Assembly: GCF_009758125.1 (NCBI RefSeq)
Contig: NZ_WRXO01000006.1
Coordinates: 372,001 to 436,000, forward strand
Direction of reading: 5' to 3'
DNA from: Chitinophaga oryziterrae
Lineage (GTDB): Bacteria > Bacteroidota > Bacteroidia > Chitinophagales > Chitinophagaceae
DNA length: 64,000 bases
The position numbers and the translations under genes were made by a program. Shown here in pieces: positions 34,762-43,329 of this stretch. Every line of letters starts with the position of its first letter. The first letter of the stretch is position 1. The notes beneath the pieces are model-generated. The model saw only the letters and a list, made by a program, of their open reading frames with translations. It ran no database searches and was not told the DNA's origin.

Positions 34762-35652
34762 TTGTCCCTTCTGAGTTGTCTGAGAGCTATAAGTGCTTTC
34801 GAAGATCTTATCGGCATTACCGGCTTCAAAGCCTTCGCGGCGTTGCTCCCGGGTAATGGACGACGCAGGGAGATGTGCGAACTGGGGCAACACCTTACGT
34901 TCTGCAAACTCTACATAAGAGCCGGCTATCCGGAGCGTCTCATTATTTGCAAAGGTGGCCGGGATCATTCTTGCAACGGTGCTACTTTGTAATAACAGGC
35001 CATCCGGACTGGTCTTTATCTTACCACCTGCATTGTTCAGCACAAAACCCTTCTTTTCCAGGAAGGCATTAAAATCCGCAACGGTATTATATCCTTCAGG
35101 GAGGTTTTGCAGGCTGATCGTAAAATGGTTCAGGTAATACCGGTTATAGATTACCCAGGCAGCATATTCACTTTCTGCGGCAAGGGCCTGATAATCCTGA
35201 ATGGTAGGTGTACGCCATAAAGCGCTGTGCAGGAAGTTGTCTACTATTACACCGCTGTTCAGGTCCAGCTGATTGACAGGGTCCGTGATTACTTCGCTGG
35301 TGTAACTCGTAATGATAGCCTGTGCCTCTTTACTGAGATCTTTTACCCTTAACTCACTCACGAAAATACGCGGGTAATGGGGGGCAGGAGGGGCATACCA
35401 GAAGGCGTCCAGTTTCTTTTCCTTAAAGTGGTAGGGGTCTCTTTTCGTGTAACCGTAATGCAGGAAGATCTTTTCGAACGATTGTATACCCAGCTGCGGA
35501 ACACCTATTGTCCTGAAGGCAATATGGTCGTTTTCAATGTCTTCTGCGCGCTGAATAATGTTCTCGTTGATCATTGCCTGTATGATGGCGGCAACATCAG
35601 GTACACGTTCCTGATAGCGGCGCATCAGGCCATTCAGAACATAATCTAACAT
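34759..35652 (-). CDS. DUF1338 family metalloenzyme, HglS-like 2-oxoadipate dioxygenase/decarboxylase
   Basis: 297 residues, shorter than the 440-480-residue Pseudomonas HglS. The three expected metal ligands can be placed: His43 (NDHIAFRTIG), His176 (LNHFTISLQNLPEG) and Glu248 (SYVEFAERK). Characterised members convert 2-oxoadipate to 2-hydroxyglutarate and CO2 using iron and oxygen, in lysine catabolism. Lies 9 bases after panB on the same strand and upstream of the ALDH7 gene, with repeat copy D in between. The final codons run into repeat copy D. Function is by family; the shorter form could differ in substrate. Confidence 0.85.
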   Translation of the reverse strand: MLDYVLNGLMRRYQERVPDVAAIIQAMINENIIQRAEDIENDHIAFRTIGVPQLGIQSFEKIFLHYGYTKRDPYHFKEKKLDAFWYAPPAPHYPRIFVSELRVKDLSKEAQAIITSYTSEVITDPVNQLDLNSGVIVDNFLHSALWRTPTIQDYQALAAESEYAAWVIYNRYYLNHFTISLQNLPEGYNTVADFNAFLEKKGFVLNNAGGKIKTSPDGLLLQSSTVARMIPATFANNETLRIAGSYVEFAERKVLPQFAHLPASSITREQRREGFEAGNADKIFESTYSSQTTQKGQ

Positions 35653-35661
35653 ACAACAATT

Positions 35662-36477
35662 TTAATATTGTTCATTATCATTGGGGAAATCCTTCGCTTT
35701 TACATCGTGGATATATGCCTGGGAGGCCTTTTTGATCTCCTCATATAAATTGAGGTATCTGCGGAGGAAACGTGGTTTAAAATCTTTGTTTATTCCTAAC
35801 ATATCGTGCATCACCAGTACCTGTCCGTCTACATGTTTACCAGCACCGATACCGATAATCGGGATACGGACGCTTTCTGCTACCTGTTTGGCCAGGGATG
35901 CCGGTATTTTTTCCAGTACAATGGCGAAACAGCCGGCGTCCTGTAATAAACGGGCATCGTTCAGTAACTTCTGTGCTTCGGATTCTTCGGTAGCCCGTAC
36001 TGCGTAGGTTCCGAATTTATTGATGGATTGTGGCGTTAATCCCAGGTGTCCCATGACAGGGACGCCTGCTGAAATGATGCGTTTTACCGATTCCAGGATT
36101 TCTTCCCCACCTTCTATTTTCACGCTGTGAGCGCTTGTTTCTTTCATGATGCGGATGGCCGATGCAAGGGCCTCCTTGGAGTTCCCCTGGTAGGTACCGA
36201 AGGGAAGGTCTACCGTTACAAATGAACGCTTGATGGCCCTTACTACAGAGGCGGCATGATAAATCATGTTATCAAGTGTGATAGGGAGTGTGGTTTCGTA
36301 TCCGGCCATTACATTGGCCGCAGAGTCTCCGACCAGTAATATGTCCATCCCGGCGTCGTCAAAAATACGGGCCATGGAGTAATCGTAAGCTGTTATCATG
36401 GAGATCTTCTCCCCATCGTCCTTCATTTTCTGCAGAATATGCGTTGTGATCCTCTTAACTTCCTTGTGCGTAGACAT
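35662..36477 (-). CDS. panB: 3-methyl-2-oxobutanoate hydroxymethyltransferase
   Basis: 271 residues. The family blocks are visible: KISMITAYDYSMARIFDDAGMDILLVGDSAANVMAGYETTLPITLDNMIYHAASVVRA, PFGTYQGNSKEAL, the VKIEGGEE segment, VPVMGHLGLTPQSI and IPIIGIGAGKHVDGQVLVMHDMLG. It transfers a hydroxymethyl group from methylene-THF to ketoisovalerate in pantothenate synthesis. panC and panD are at 52.7-54.0 kb, so the pathway is split. The upstream promoter is described separately; DUF1338 follows 9 bases downstream. Confidence 0.97.
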   Translation of the reverse strand: MSTHKEVKRITTHILQKMKDDGEKISMITAYDYSMARIFDDAGMDILLVGDSAANVMAGYETTLPITLDNMIYHAASVVRAIKRSFVTVDLPFGTYQGNSKEALASAIRIMKETSAHSVKIEGGEEILESVKRIISAGVPVMGHLGLTPQSINKFGTYAVRATEESEAQKLLNDARLLQDAGCFAIVLEKIPASLAKQVAESVRIPIIGIGAGKHVDGQVLVMHDMLGINKDFKPRFLRRYLNLYEEIKKASQAYIHDVKAKDFPNDNEQY

Positions 36478-36500
36478 CGTATATAATGATTAAAAGCGCG

Positions 36501-36532
36501 TTAAGGTAGGCATAATCATTAAATCGGGCAAA
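36501..36532 (-). promoter_or_regulatory. Probable panB promoter
   Basis: On the minus strand TTTG (36529-36532), a 20-base spacer and TACCTTAA (36501-36508). The spacing is standard and the -7 box differs from TAnnTTTG at two positions. The panB ATG follows about 23 bases later. Confidence 0.5.
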
Positions 36533-36537
36533 TCAGT

Positions 36538-37425
36538 CTATTTATTATGGCTAACCTCAGCGTAGAGGGATTGTATCAGGCCATCGGCCAGACCGATCTT
36601 GGGCACGTAGATCTCCGTAGCATCTGCCCAGCGCATTACGTTCACATAGATCTGTAAGGCGGGGACGATCACGTCTGCGCGGTCTTCCCGCAGGTTGTAC
36701 AGGTGGATCCTTTCTTCTACGGTAAAACTGCTGAATTCTTTGTAGTAGTCCTTTAATACATCCAGCGTAAGTGGTTTACCTTCTTTGCGTTTGGAGAGGG
36801 AAAAGACTTTATTGATATTACCGCCCGAACCGATGACGGTGACAGCGCTCAATCCTTTGATCCGTTGTTTGATGGTCTCCTTCATATATTGCCACTGTTC
36901 ATCCGTGACCTGTTTTTGCAGGAGACGGATGGTACCAATATTGAAAGATTCTTTATGTACGAGTGCGTTATTACTGAACAGGGTTATTTCTGTGCTACCA
37001 CCGCCCACATCCACATACATGTAGGAACGGCTCTTATCAAGATGTTCCGCCACATGACTTTCGAACAGGAAAGAAGCCTCTTCCTGTCCGGATATCACTT
37101 GTATATCAATGCCGGTCTGTGTCTTTACCTTGTCAAGGATCTCGGCAGAATTGGAGGCATCACGCATGGCTGAGGTAGCACATGCCTTGAGGTGTTTTAC
37201 CTCGTATACTTCCAGTAACAGTTTGTATGCCTGTATGGTTTTAAGCAGGTGATCTGCTCTTTTTTCGGTGATTGTGCCATTGGTGAATACGTCCACTCCC
37301 AGTCGTAACGGAACTCTCAGAAAGTTGACCTTGGTGAAATCCATTCGTCCCAGGCTGTTCGGCGATGCTTCTGAAATGAGCAGGCGGGCAGCGTTGGAAC
37401 CTATATCAATGGCAGCTAGCTTCAT
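36538..37425 (-). CDS. Ppx/GppA-type exopolyphosphatase
   Basis: 295 residues, the short form common in Bacteroidota (catalytic ASKHA part only, no HD domain). Motifs: AAIDIGSNAARLLI (phosphate 1), CATSAMRDASN, VISGQEEASFLF, YVDVGGGSTEITLF (phosphate 2) and VIGSGGNINKVF. It hydrolyses terminal phosphates of polyphosphate or pppGpp. It follows ppk1 by 36 bases on the same strand; TACTTTTG at 37446-37453 (minus) may give it a private promoter. Confidence 0.94.
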   Translation of the reverse strand: MKLAAIDIGSNAARLLISEASPNSLGRMDFTKVNFLRVPLRLGVDVFTNGTITEKRADHLLKTIQAYKLLLEVYEVKHLKACATSAMRDASNSAEILDKVKTQTGIDIQVISGQEEASFLFESHVAEHLDKSRSYMYVDVGGGSTEITLFSNNALVHKESFNIGTIRLLQKQVTDEQWQYMKETIKQRIKGLSAVTVIGSGGNINKVFSLSKRKEGKPLTLDVLKDYYKEFSSFTVEERIHLYNLREDRADVIVPALQIYVNVMRWADATEIYVPKIGLADGLIQSLYAEVSHNK

Positions 37426-37445
37426 ATTTAGTGTTTATCCGGGTG

Positions 37446-37453
37446 CAAAAGTA
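37446..37453 (-). promoter_or_regulatory. Candidate -7 box upstream of ppx
   Basis: TACTTTTG on the minus strand matches TAnnTTTG exactly and lies 21 bases before the ppx ATG, inside the ppk1-ppx gap. No clear TTTG at the -33 distance. Confidence 0.45.
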
Positions 37454-37461
37454 ACTAAAAA

Positions 37462-39618
37462 TTACTTGTACTGCTTTTCATGAAGATAGCGGAATATCTC
37501 AATCTGGGAGCGTACTTTCTTGCTGCCTTCACGTTTGTATTCGTTCTTCTGATCGTTATCGAGGATACGTGCTTTCACGTTACCGCTCAGCTGGATATCC
37601 AGTATATCTTTCAGTTCCTGGCAGATATGCGGATCAAGGATGGGTACGGCTACTTCCACGCGATGATCGAGATTGCGCAGCATCCAGTCGCAGGAAGAAA
37701 TGTAGATCTTTTCCTGTCCGCCCTGATGGAACACGAACACACGTGCATGTTCCAGGTATTCATCCACGATACTGATGGCCTGAATATCCTTCTTCCATTT
37801 TTTGTTTTCCGTGTAGGCACAACAGATACCCCTTATAATCAGTTTGATATTCACACCACTGCGGGCTGCTTCGTATAAACGGTTGATCAGTTCGGGATCG
37901 GAGAGGGAGTTCATTTTGAGGATCATGCTGCCACCGTTCTTTTTGCTGAGGGCATTCTTGATCTCTCTGTCCACCATGCGGGTAAAGAAGGAGCGCATGC
38001 TGTAAGGGCTTACGGGAAGGGTTTTGCAGGCTTCCAGTATTTTCACGTCATGTTTGGGACTTTCCAGGTAACTGAATACCCGGTTAATATCCGCCATGAT
38101 GCTGCGGTTAGCCGTGAGCAGGCAATGATCTCCGTAAACGCGGGCGGTTTTCTCGTTGAGATTACCGGTGCTGACGAATCCACATTGCACGGTTTTGATA
38201 CCAATGCGTTTTTTAATGACGCATAGTTTGGCGTGCATTTTCAGTCCGGGTATACCGATCAGTACCTTTACGCCTTCATCTTCCAGTCGTGATTTCCATT
38301 CCAGGTTATCTGCTTCGTTAAAGCGGGCCCTTAATTCCAAAGCTACAGTTACCTGTTTACCATTACGTACGGCGTTGGTGAGTGCATTAACGATGCGGGA
38401 GTTTTTGGCCAGGCGGTAAGCCGTTATCTTGATACTGATAACGTTTGGATCGATGGCGGCTTCCCTCAGGAGGTCGATGATGGTATCGAAGGAGTGGTAG
38501 GGAAGGTGTAGCATCACGTCCTGTCCCTGGATCACATGCATGACGCTGGTCGCTTCTGCAAACAGCGGATGGATGAAGCTCTTCCTGGCAGGGTTGATCC
38601 TGTCTGTGAATACGGAAGAGGGGAAGTCCATGAAATCCTTGAAGTTATGGATCCTGGCGCCGGGAATGAGGTTGTCTTTCCTGGACAGGCCCAGGCGGCG
38701 CATGAGGTATTCCAGTAACAGGGGGTCGATGTCTTTATCGTATACGAAGCGTACCGGTTTACCCTTGCGTCGCTCTTTGATGCCTTTTTCCAGCTGGTGG
38801 ATGAGGCTCGTGGAGATATCGTTGTCTATATCCAGTTCCGCGTCCCTGGTCACTTTGATAATATGTGACAGGAATTTATCATAACCGAAGAAGGAGAAGA
38901 TATGCGGGAGGCAGAAGCGCACGAGGTCTTCCATCAGGATGATATCGTGTTCCCCTTCTTTAGCCGGTGGTAATATGATAAAGCGGGGCAGGACGGTAGT
39001 AGGTATTTCTATCAGTGCGAATTTCTGTCTTACGGAATTATCCTGCCGGGCCAGTACTACGGCCAGGTAGATAGATTTATCGCGCAGGAACGGGAAGTGC
39101 TGTATACTTTCTATCATCAGGGGGATGATATTGGTACGTACCTCTTCATTGAAGTAGTTCAGCACAAACTTCTGTTGTTCTTTATTGAGATGTTTTTCTG
39201 TGCGGATGAATATTTTATGTTCTTTCAGTTCGTCTTCGATGCCTTCCCAGATGCGGTCAAATTCACGTTGCTGATCTATTACCACGTTCTGGATTTCGTC
39301 CAGGATCTGTTCCGGGTTTTCTTCCAGATGCATGCGGGCGGATTTACCTACTGTCAGCATCCTTTTAAGGGTAGCTACGCGTACGCGGAAGAATTCGTCC
39401 AGGTTGTTGGAGAAGATACCGAGGAAACGGATCCTTTCATGAAGGGGTACGCTGGCATCGGCAGCTTCCTGTAATACTCTTGCGTTGAATGCCAGCCAAC
39501 TGATATCCCTGGGAATCATTTTCCTTTTTGCCGGCAAATTCTTTTTGCTGTTATTCTTCTTTTCCATTGCCTGTTCTTGAGTTATAATATCAAACGGCTC
39601 ACTATTTGACAATCGCAT
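37462..39618 (-). CDS. ppk1: Polyphosphate kinase 1
   Basis: 718 residues from the ATG at 39618; a second ATG (39567, MEKKNNSKK) is an equally plausible start. Domains in order: N-terminal helical domain (RDISWLAFNARVLQEAAD...), head domain, then two PLD-like catalytic domains. SIKITAYRLAKNSRIVNALTNAV and the phosphorylated-histidine block GLKMHAKLCVIKKR are in the first, and SSCDWMLRNLDHRVEVAVPI in the second. It makes polyphosphate from ATP reversibly. Paired with the downstream exopolyphosphatase, it forms a polyphosphate synthesis/degradation unit. Confidence 0.96.
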   Translation of the reverse strand: MRLSNSEPFDIITQEQAMEKKNNSKKNLPAKRKMIPRDISWLAFNARVLQEAADASVPLHERIRFLGIFSNNLDEFFRVRVATLKRMLTVGKSARMHLEENPEQILDEIQNVVIDQQREFDRIWEGIEDELKEHKIFIRTEKHLNKEQQKFVLNYFNEEVRTNIIPLMIESIQHFPFLRDKSIYLAVVLARQDNSVRQKFALIEIPTTVLPRFIILPPAKEGEHDIILMEDLVRFCLPHIFSFFGYDKFLSHIIKVTRDAELDIDNDISTSLIHQLEKGIKERRKGKPVRFVYDKDIDPLLLEYLMRRLGLSRKDNLIPGARIHNFKDFMDFPSSVFTDRINPARKSFIHPLFAEATSVMHVIQGQDVMLHLPYHSFDTIIDLLREAAIDPNVISIKITAYRLAKNSRIVNALTNAVRNGKQVTVALELRARFNEADNLEWKSRLEDEGVKVLIGIPGLKMHAKLCVIKKRIGIKTVQCGFVSTGNLNEKTARVYGDHCLLTANRSIMADINRVFSYLESPKHDVKILEACKTLPVSPYSMRSFFTRMVDREIKNALSKKNGGSMILKMNSLSDPELINRLYEAARSGVNIKLIIRGICCAYTENKKWKKDIQAISIVDEYLEHARVFVFHQGGQEKIYISSCDWMLRNLDHRVEVAVPILDPHICQELKDILDIQLSGNVKARILDNDQKNEYKREGSKKVRSQIEIFRYLHEKQYK

Positions 39619-39776
39619 ATTATGGGCAATTAACGGTTGTGGTTATACTGTTACCACAACAATACAGATTTTGGATAATATCCAATGTTAAATTTATGAT
39701 ATGTACTAAAGATAAGATAATCTGTTGATAGAGAAGATATAATAGCAGTCTCTTTATGCAGATATTAACAAAAGCA

Positions 39777-39814
39777 GTAAAGGCTTGCCAAAACCCGGTT
39801 TTGGTAAGCCTTTA
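39777..39814 (-). terminator. Terminator of the GH16 polysaccharide locus
   Basis: GTAAAGGCTTGCCAAAACC and GGTTTTGGTAAGCCTTTAC form a long stem with one mismatch and a very short loop. It lies 18 bases beyond the stop of the GH16 gene on the minus strand and closes the whole SusCD-GH16 operon. Confidence 0.75.
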
Positions 39815-39831
39815 CAACTATTATTACAGCA

Positions 39832-42800
39832 TCAAAGTTTAACAACCCTGAATATGCCTGTTTTGCTGCCTCCTTCCAGTTTTAGTATATAAATGCCACT
39901 GGGCAGGAAACTGAGATCTTTACTGATCCTTGTTTCATGCTGCCTGATATTCCACTGCCTGAGTACATTACCCTGCAGGTCCAGCAGGGTAAGCTGCTTG
40001 TAAGACTGGTTATGCAGGTCTATTATAACCGGTCCGGTAGTGGGATTCGGATATACGGTATTCACGGTAGTTTTACTATCCGTTTTTACTGCCAGACCTG
40101 TTGTAAGAAGTGTAGTTGTGTCATGTGCACAATTATCTATACTGAACCAGTTTATTTTATAGGTACCGGAGATTACATGCAGACCGGTGTAAGTTAATGC
40201 CGGTAAAGTAATGGTATCACTGATCGTTTTCCAGACCCCACCGGTGTTCGGCAGACTGATAGTCCCGAAGGTCATACCGCTATGTCCCACACTTAATGTT
40301 GCCGGCGCCGTTGTTAACACCCTGAAACTGATAGTATAACGACCCGCAACAGGTACATTGAGGTTGCTGTATGCAAACCAGTTACCTGCGTAGAGGTTCG
40401 TGAAGTTCTGTCCGCCGCCAACATCTGTACAGGTTTGTAAATAAGGGCCGGAAGCATAGGAAGAGGCGGTTTCGGCTTCGGTTTTATTATTGACCGTACA
40501 GGTATAGCCCGTTACGGCAACTGCCGTTCCGGATACGCTACCTGCGGTAGCAGTAATGGTATAGGTCCCAGGTGTATTACCCGCAATGAAGATGCCTGTA
40601 TTGCTGATAACATTACCCGCACCGGTAACAGTCCAGGTGGGAGTAACTGTGATCACACTATCATATTGGTCGTACCCCTTTGCCGTAAATTGCTGTGCAG
40701 CGCCCAAAGGTACGGTAACGGTATCCGCCGGTGTGATGCGGATAGTGGTTAATACGGGAGCTTGTTTCACCTGAACAACGGAACTATCGCTGATGCCATC
40801 AGCAGTAGCTTTTATGACATAAGTACCGGCAGCGGTACTGCTGAACAGGCCATTTGCGCTGATAGTAGCTCCGGAGACGCTCCATACGGGGGAGATGACC
40901 ATCTGATTATTGTTCGCATCATAACCCGTAGCGGTGAACTGTTTTGTTTGCCCTGTATTCAGCATGGCCGTATCCGGTGTAACATTGATGCGCGACAAAG
41001 TCACGGAATCGGCATACAGAATATTAAGCCAGTTAAAGTTAAAGCCGGAAGTATTAGAATATATGCGTATGGTTTTGTGTCCCGGAGTGAAAGCAAGAGG
41101 GGCAGATGTAACTGTTATCCAGTTCTGCCATCCACCACTGGCGGGCAGGTTTACTGTTTGCAAAGTGGTGGTATCATCCATGATCTTTATACTGGAGGCA
41201 GTACTGACAGCCACCCTGAACTGTATGCGGTAGCTGGCGGAGTCCGGTACGGTAAGGTCATAATCAAACCAGGTACCACTACCTATATAACTGACATCCA
41301 CACCACCACCTGTATCAGCCGTTGGTTCTGTGCAACATGAGTTGGAATTATCAAAGTTTTCCGCCTCTATTTTAACCGGTATGGGTTTATAGTTGGTAGC
41401 CCGCACAGTCATATCCGCGCTGCCGGAAACAGTTACGCCGTTTACCGTAGCGGTAGCTGTAACTTTGCCGGTTGTATCCAGTGTAGCCAGCCCGTTTGCT
41501 GTAATCGTATTACCGTTACCGGTAATGCTCCAGACGGGGGTGATGGTCATTGGACGACCGTTCTGATCAAGCGCTTTTGCCGTATACTGCTGCGTTTTTC
41601 CGGGTACAAAGGAGAGGCTGGAAGGAGAGACGATAATGGTATCTAGCACGGGTGTTCCCAACCCTTTCTGGTAGATGCGTACATAGTCTACTGTCATACT
41701 ATCCGGCCAGTCGGCTTCAGTAATAGTACCACCCATACCGCCGCCAATGGCAACATTCAGTATTACATAGAATTGCTGATCAAAGGGCCAGTCCTTCCAG
41801 TCTGTTTGTGGGTTAACATAGGTATAACATTTAGTGCTGTCATATGTGAACCGCAAAGAATCGGGCGTCCATTCCAGCGCGTATACATGGAATACGGTAT
41901 CTACATCAGGCAGGAGAAGGGAAGCTGAAAGATGCCCTCCATTCGTCCAGTTATTGTTCTGGGTATGTACAGTTGAGAGTACGGTACCGAAATTATTACC
42001 TACATGTTCCATGATATCCAATTCCCCGCTTTTAGGCCAGCCACCATAAGCGCTGGTTGTCGGCATCAGCCAGATAGCTGGCCAGGAACCGCGGGCACGT
42101 GGCAGTTTTGCTCTTACTTCCACTTTACCGTGCATAAAATCCATCTTACCCTGTGAAATCAGGCGGCCGGACGACCAGGGTTCACTGGTATTACCTGTAG
42201 GGAAATCCTTTTTACCTTTAATAATAAGGCGGCCATCCTTCACACGTATATTATCATGTGTTGTATCTGTGTATACCTGTTGCTCACCATTGATCCAGCC
42301 TTTGGGGCGTGGGTCAACGGTCCATTTCGTAGCATCGGGCAGCCCGTCAGTGTTAAATTCATCGTTATAGATCATGGTCCAGTTGGGGTTGCCTTCAAAT
42401 ATTACATTGCCTTTTGCGGGATAACTGCTGGCGTTGGAGTTTACAAGTTCCTGTCCGGATACGTATAATTTCAGTGTAGTACGTGAATAGTTGATGGGAG
42501 AGTTACCATGCAATTTAATATTGGCCATGGTATCGTTTACACGTTGTACATCACAGATAGTAACACCGGATGGAAGGTTAGGACTTGTCCAGTTAGCTTT
42601 AGTAAGTGTGGGTTTGAATACATCACCATGCAGTTTTGCAGGGATGATGGTACCGTTTTCCTGTCCCATCAGAATACGTGTATTGGTTAACGTGATACCG
42701 GTAGGATTAGGCGCCTGTACGAGATCAAAATACAAGATACCGGCCGCCTTTTTCCCATCAATATAATGTACTTCCACCCGGTTGAAATCCGTTCTTTGCT

Positions 42801-43245
42801 GTACACTCTGGAAATTGAAGGTGGCTTCTTCCCAGTGGTTGATCTGGCTTACCTTATAGGTGAAGTAAACAGCTTTGCTGTAATCATTACCCGGTTGCAG
42901 CTTAAACATGATCTCATCTTTTGTGCTACAGTACACCAGCATTTTAAATACGCTGCCATTGGAGAGATCAAACGAATCAGTCATATTACAGCCGGCGCTC
43001 ATATACTCAAAACAGCTGGTGTCTTTCGTGAATTTTGCTACATGTGCGCTGGTATTAAGACCGGACAGATCGGGGTTAGGTACGCCAAACTCCACCTTAC
43101 CGGTGGTGGTCGTTCCGGCGTAGTAGGTCCACCTGCCGGCGCAGGGACCGTTGCCTTCCATATCATCCAGTAAAAGGAATTGTGCTTTGAGTTGATTGCA
43201 TAGCAATACACTCAGCAACACGAGAAGTGTTGAGATGTTTTTCAT
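39832..43245 (-). CDS. Multidomain GH16 beta-glucanase with CBM6-like modules, Ig-like repeats and T9SS sorting tail
   Basis: 1137 residues with a signal peptide (1-21). Approximate order: N-terminal carbohydrate-binding-like beta-sandwich (22-185), linker domain (186-285) and GH16 catalytic domain (286-535). The last has the ExDxxE motif ELDIMEH, Glu408, Asp410 and Glu413. Then follow a BIG2-type Ig domain (538-625), CBM6-like module (626-745), two Ig domains (746-915), a second CBM6-like module (916-1040) and a type IX secretion C-terminal domain (1052-1137, YPNPTTGPVIIDL...GIYILKLEG). GH16 enzymes with this motif cut beta-1,3 or mixed-linked glucans such as laminarin. Surface-exposed or secreted. 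Last gene of the locus with SusD and SusC upstream. Confidence 0.95.
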   Translation of the reverse strand: MKNISTLLVLLSVLLCNQLKAQFLLLDDMEGNGPCAGRWTYYAGTTTTGKVEFGVPNPDLSGLNTSAHVAKFTKDTSCFEYMSAGCNMTDSFDLSNGSVFKMLVYCSTKDEIMFKLQPGNDYSKAVYFTYKVSQINHWEEATFNFQSVQQRTDFNRVEVHYIDGKKAAGILYFDLVQAPNPTGITLTNTRILMGQENGTIIPAKLHGDVFKPTLTKANWTSPNLPSGVTICDVQRVNDTMANIKLHGNSPINYSRTTLKLYVSGQELVNSNASSYPAKGNVIFEGNPNWTMIYNDEFNTDGLPDATKWTVDPRPKGWINGEQQVYTDTTHDNIRVKDGRLIIKGKKDFPTGNTSEPWSSGRLISQGKMDFMHGKVEVRAKLPRARGSWPAIWLMPTTSAYGGWPKSGELDIMEHVGNNFGTVLSTVHTQNNNWTNGGHLSASLLLPDVDTVFHVYALEWTPDSLRFTYDSTKCYTYVNPQTDWKDWPFDQQFYVILNVAIGGGMGGTITEADWPDSMTVDYVRIYQKGLGTPVLDTIIVSPSSLSFVPGKTQQYTAKALDQNGRPMTITPVWSITGNGNTITANGLATLDTTGKVTATATVNGVTVSGSADMTVRATNYKPIPVKIEAENFDNSNSCCTEPTADTGGGVDVSYIGSGTWFDYDLTVPDSASYRIQFRVAVSTASSIKIMDDTTTLQTVNLPASGGWQNWITVTSAPLAFTPGHKTIRIYSNTSGFNFNWLNILYADSVTLSRINVTPDTAMLNTGQTKQFTATGYDANNNQMVISPVWSVSGATISANGLFSSTAAGTYVIKATADGISDSSVVQVKQAPVLTTIRITPADTVTVPLGAAQQFTAKGYDQYDSVITVTPTWTVTGAGNVISNTGIFIAGNTPGTYTITATAGSVSGTAVAVTGYTCTVNNKTEAETASSYASGPYLQTCTDVGGGQNFTNLYAGNWFAYSNLNVPVAGRYTISFRVLTTAPATLSVGHSGMTFGTISLPNTGGVWKTISDTITLPALTYTGLHVISGTYKINWFSIDNCAHDTTTLLTTGLAVKTDSKTTVNTVYPNPTTGPVIIDLHNQSYKQLTLLDLQGNVLRQWNIRQHETRISKDLSFLPSGIYILKLEGGSKTGIFRVVKL

Positions 43246-43329
43246 AACGGTTTATTTTACAATGAATAACAGGGGCAAGGATGTTCCCTTGCTTTTTAAA
43301 ACATTATCGTGGAATAAAAAGTATCGTAT

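Noticed and set aside
40762..41340. 192-residue plus-strand frame
   Set aside because: Antisense shadow of the Ig-like/CBM6 part of the GH16 gene; compositional artefact of Thr/Val-rich codons.
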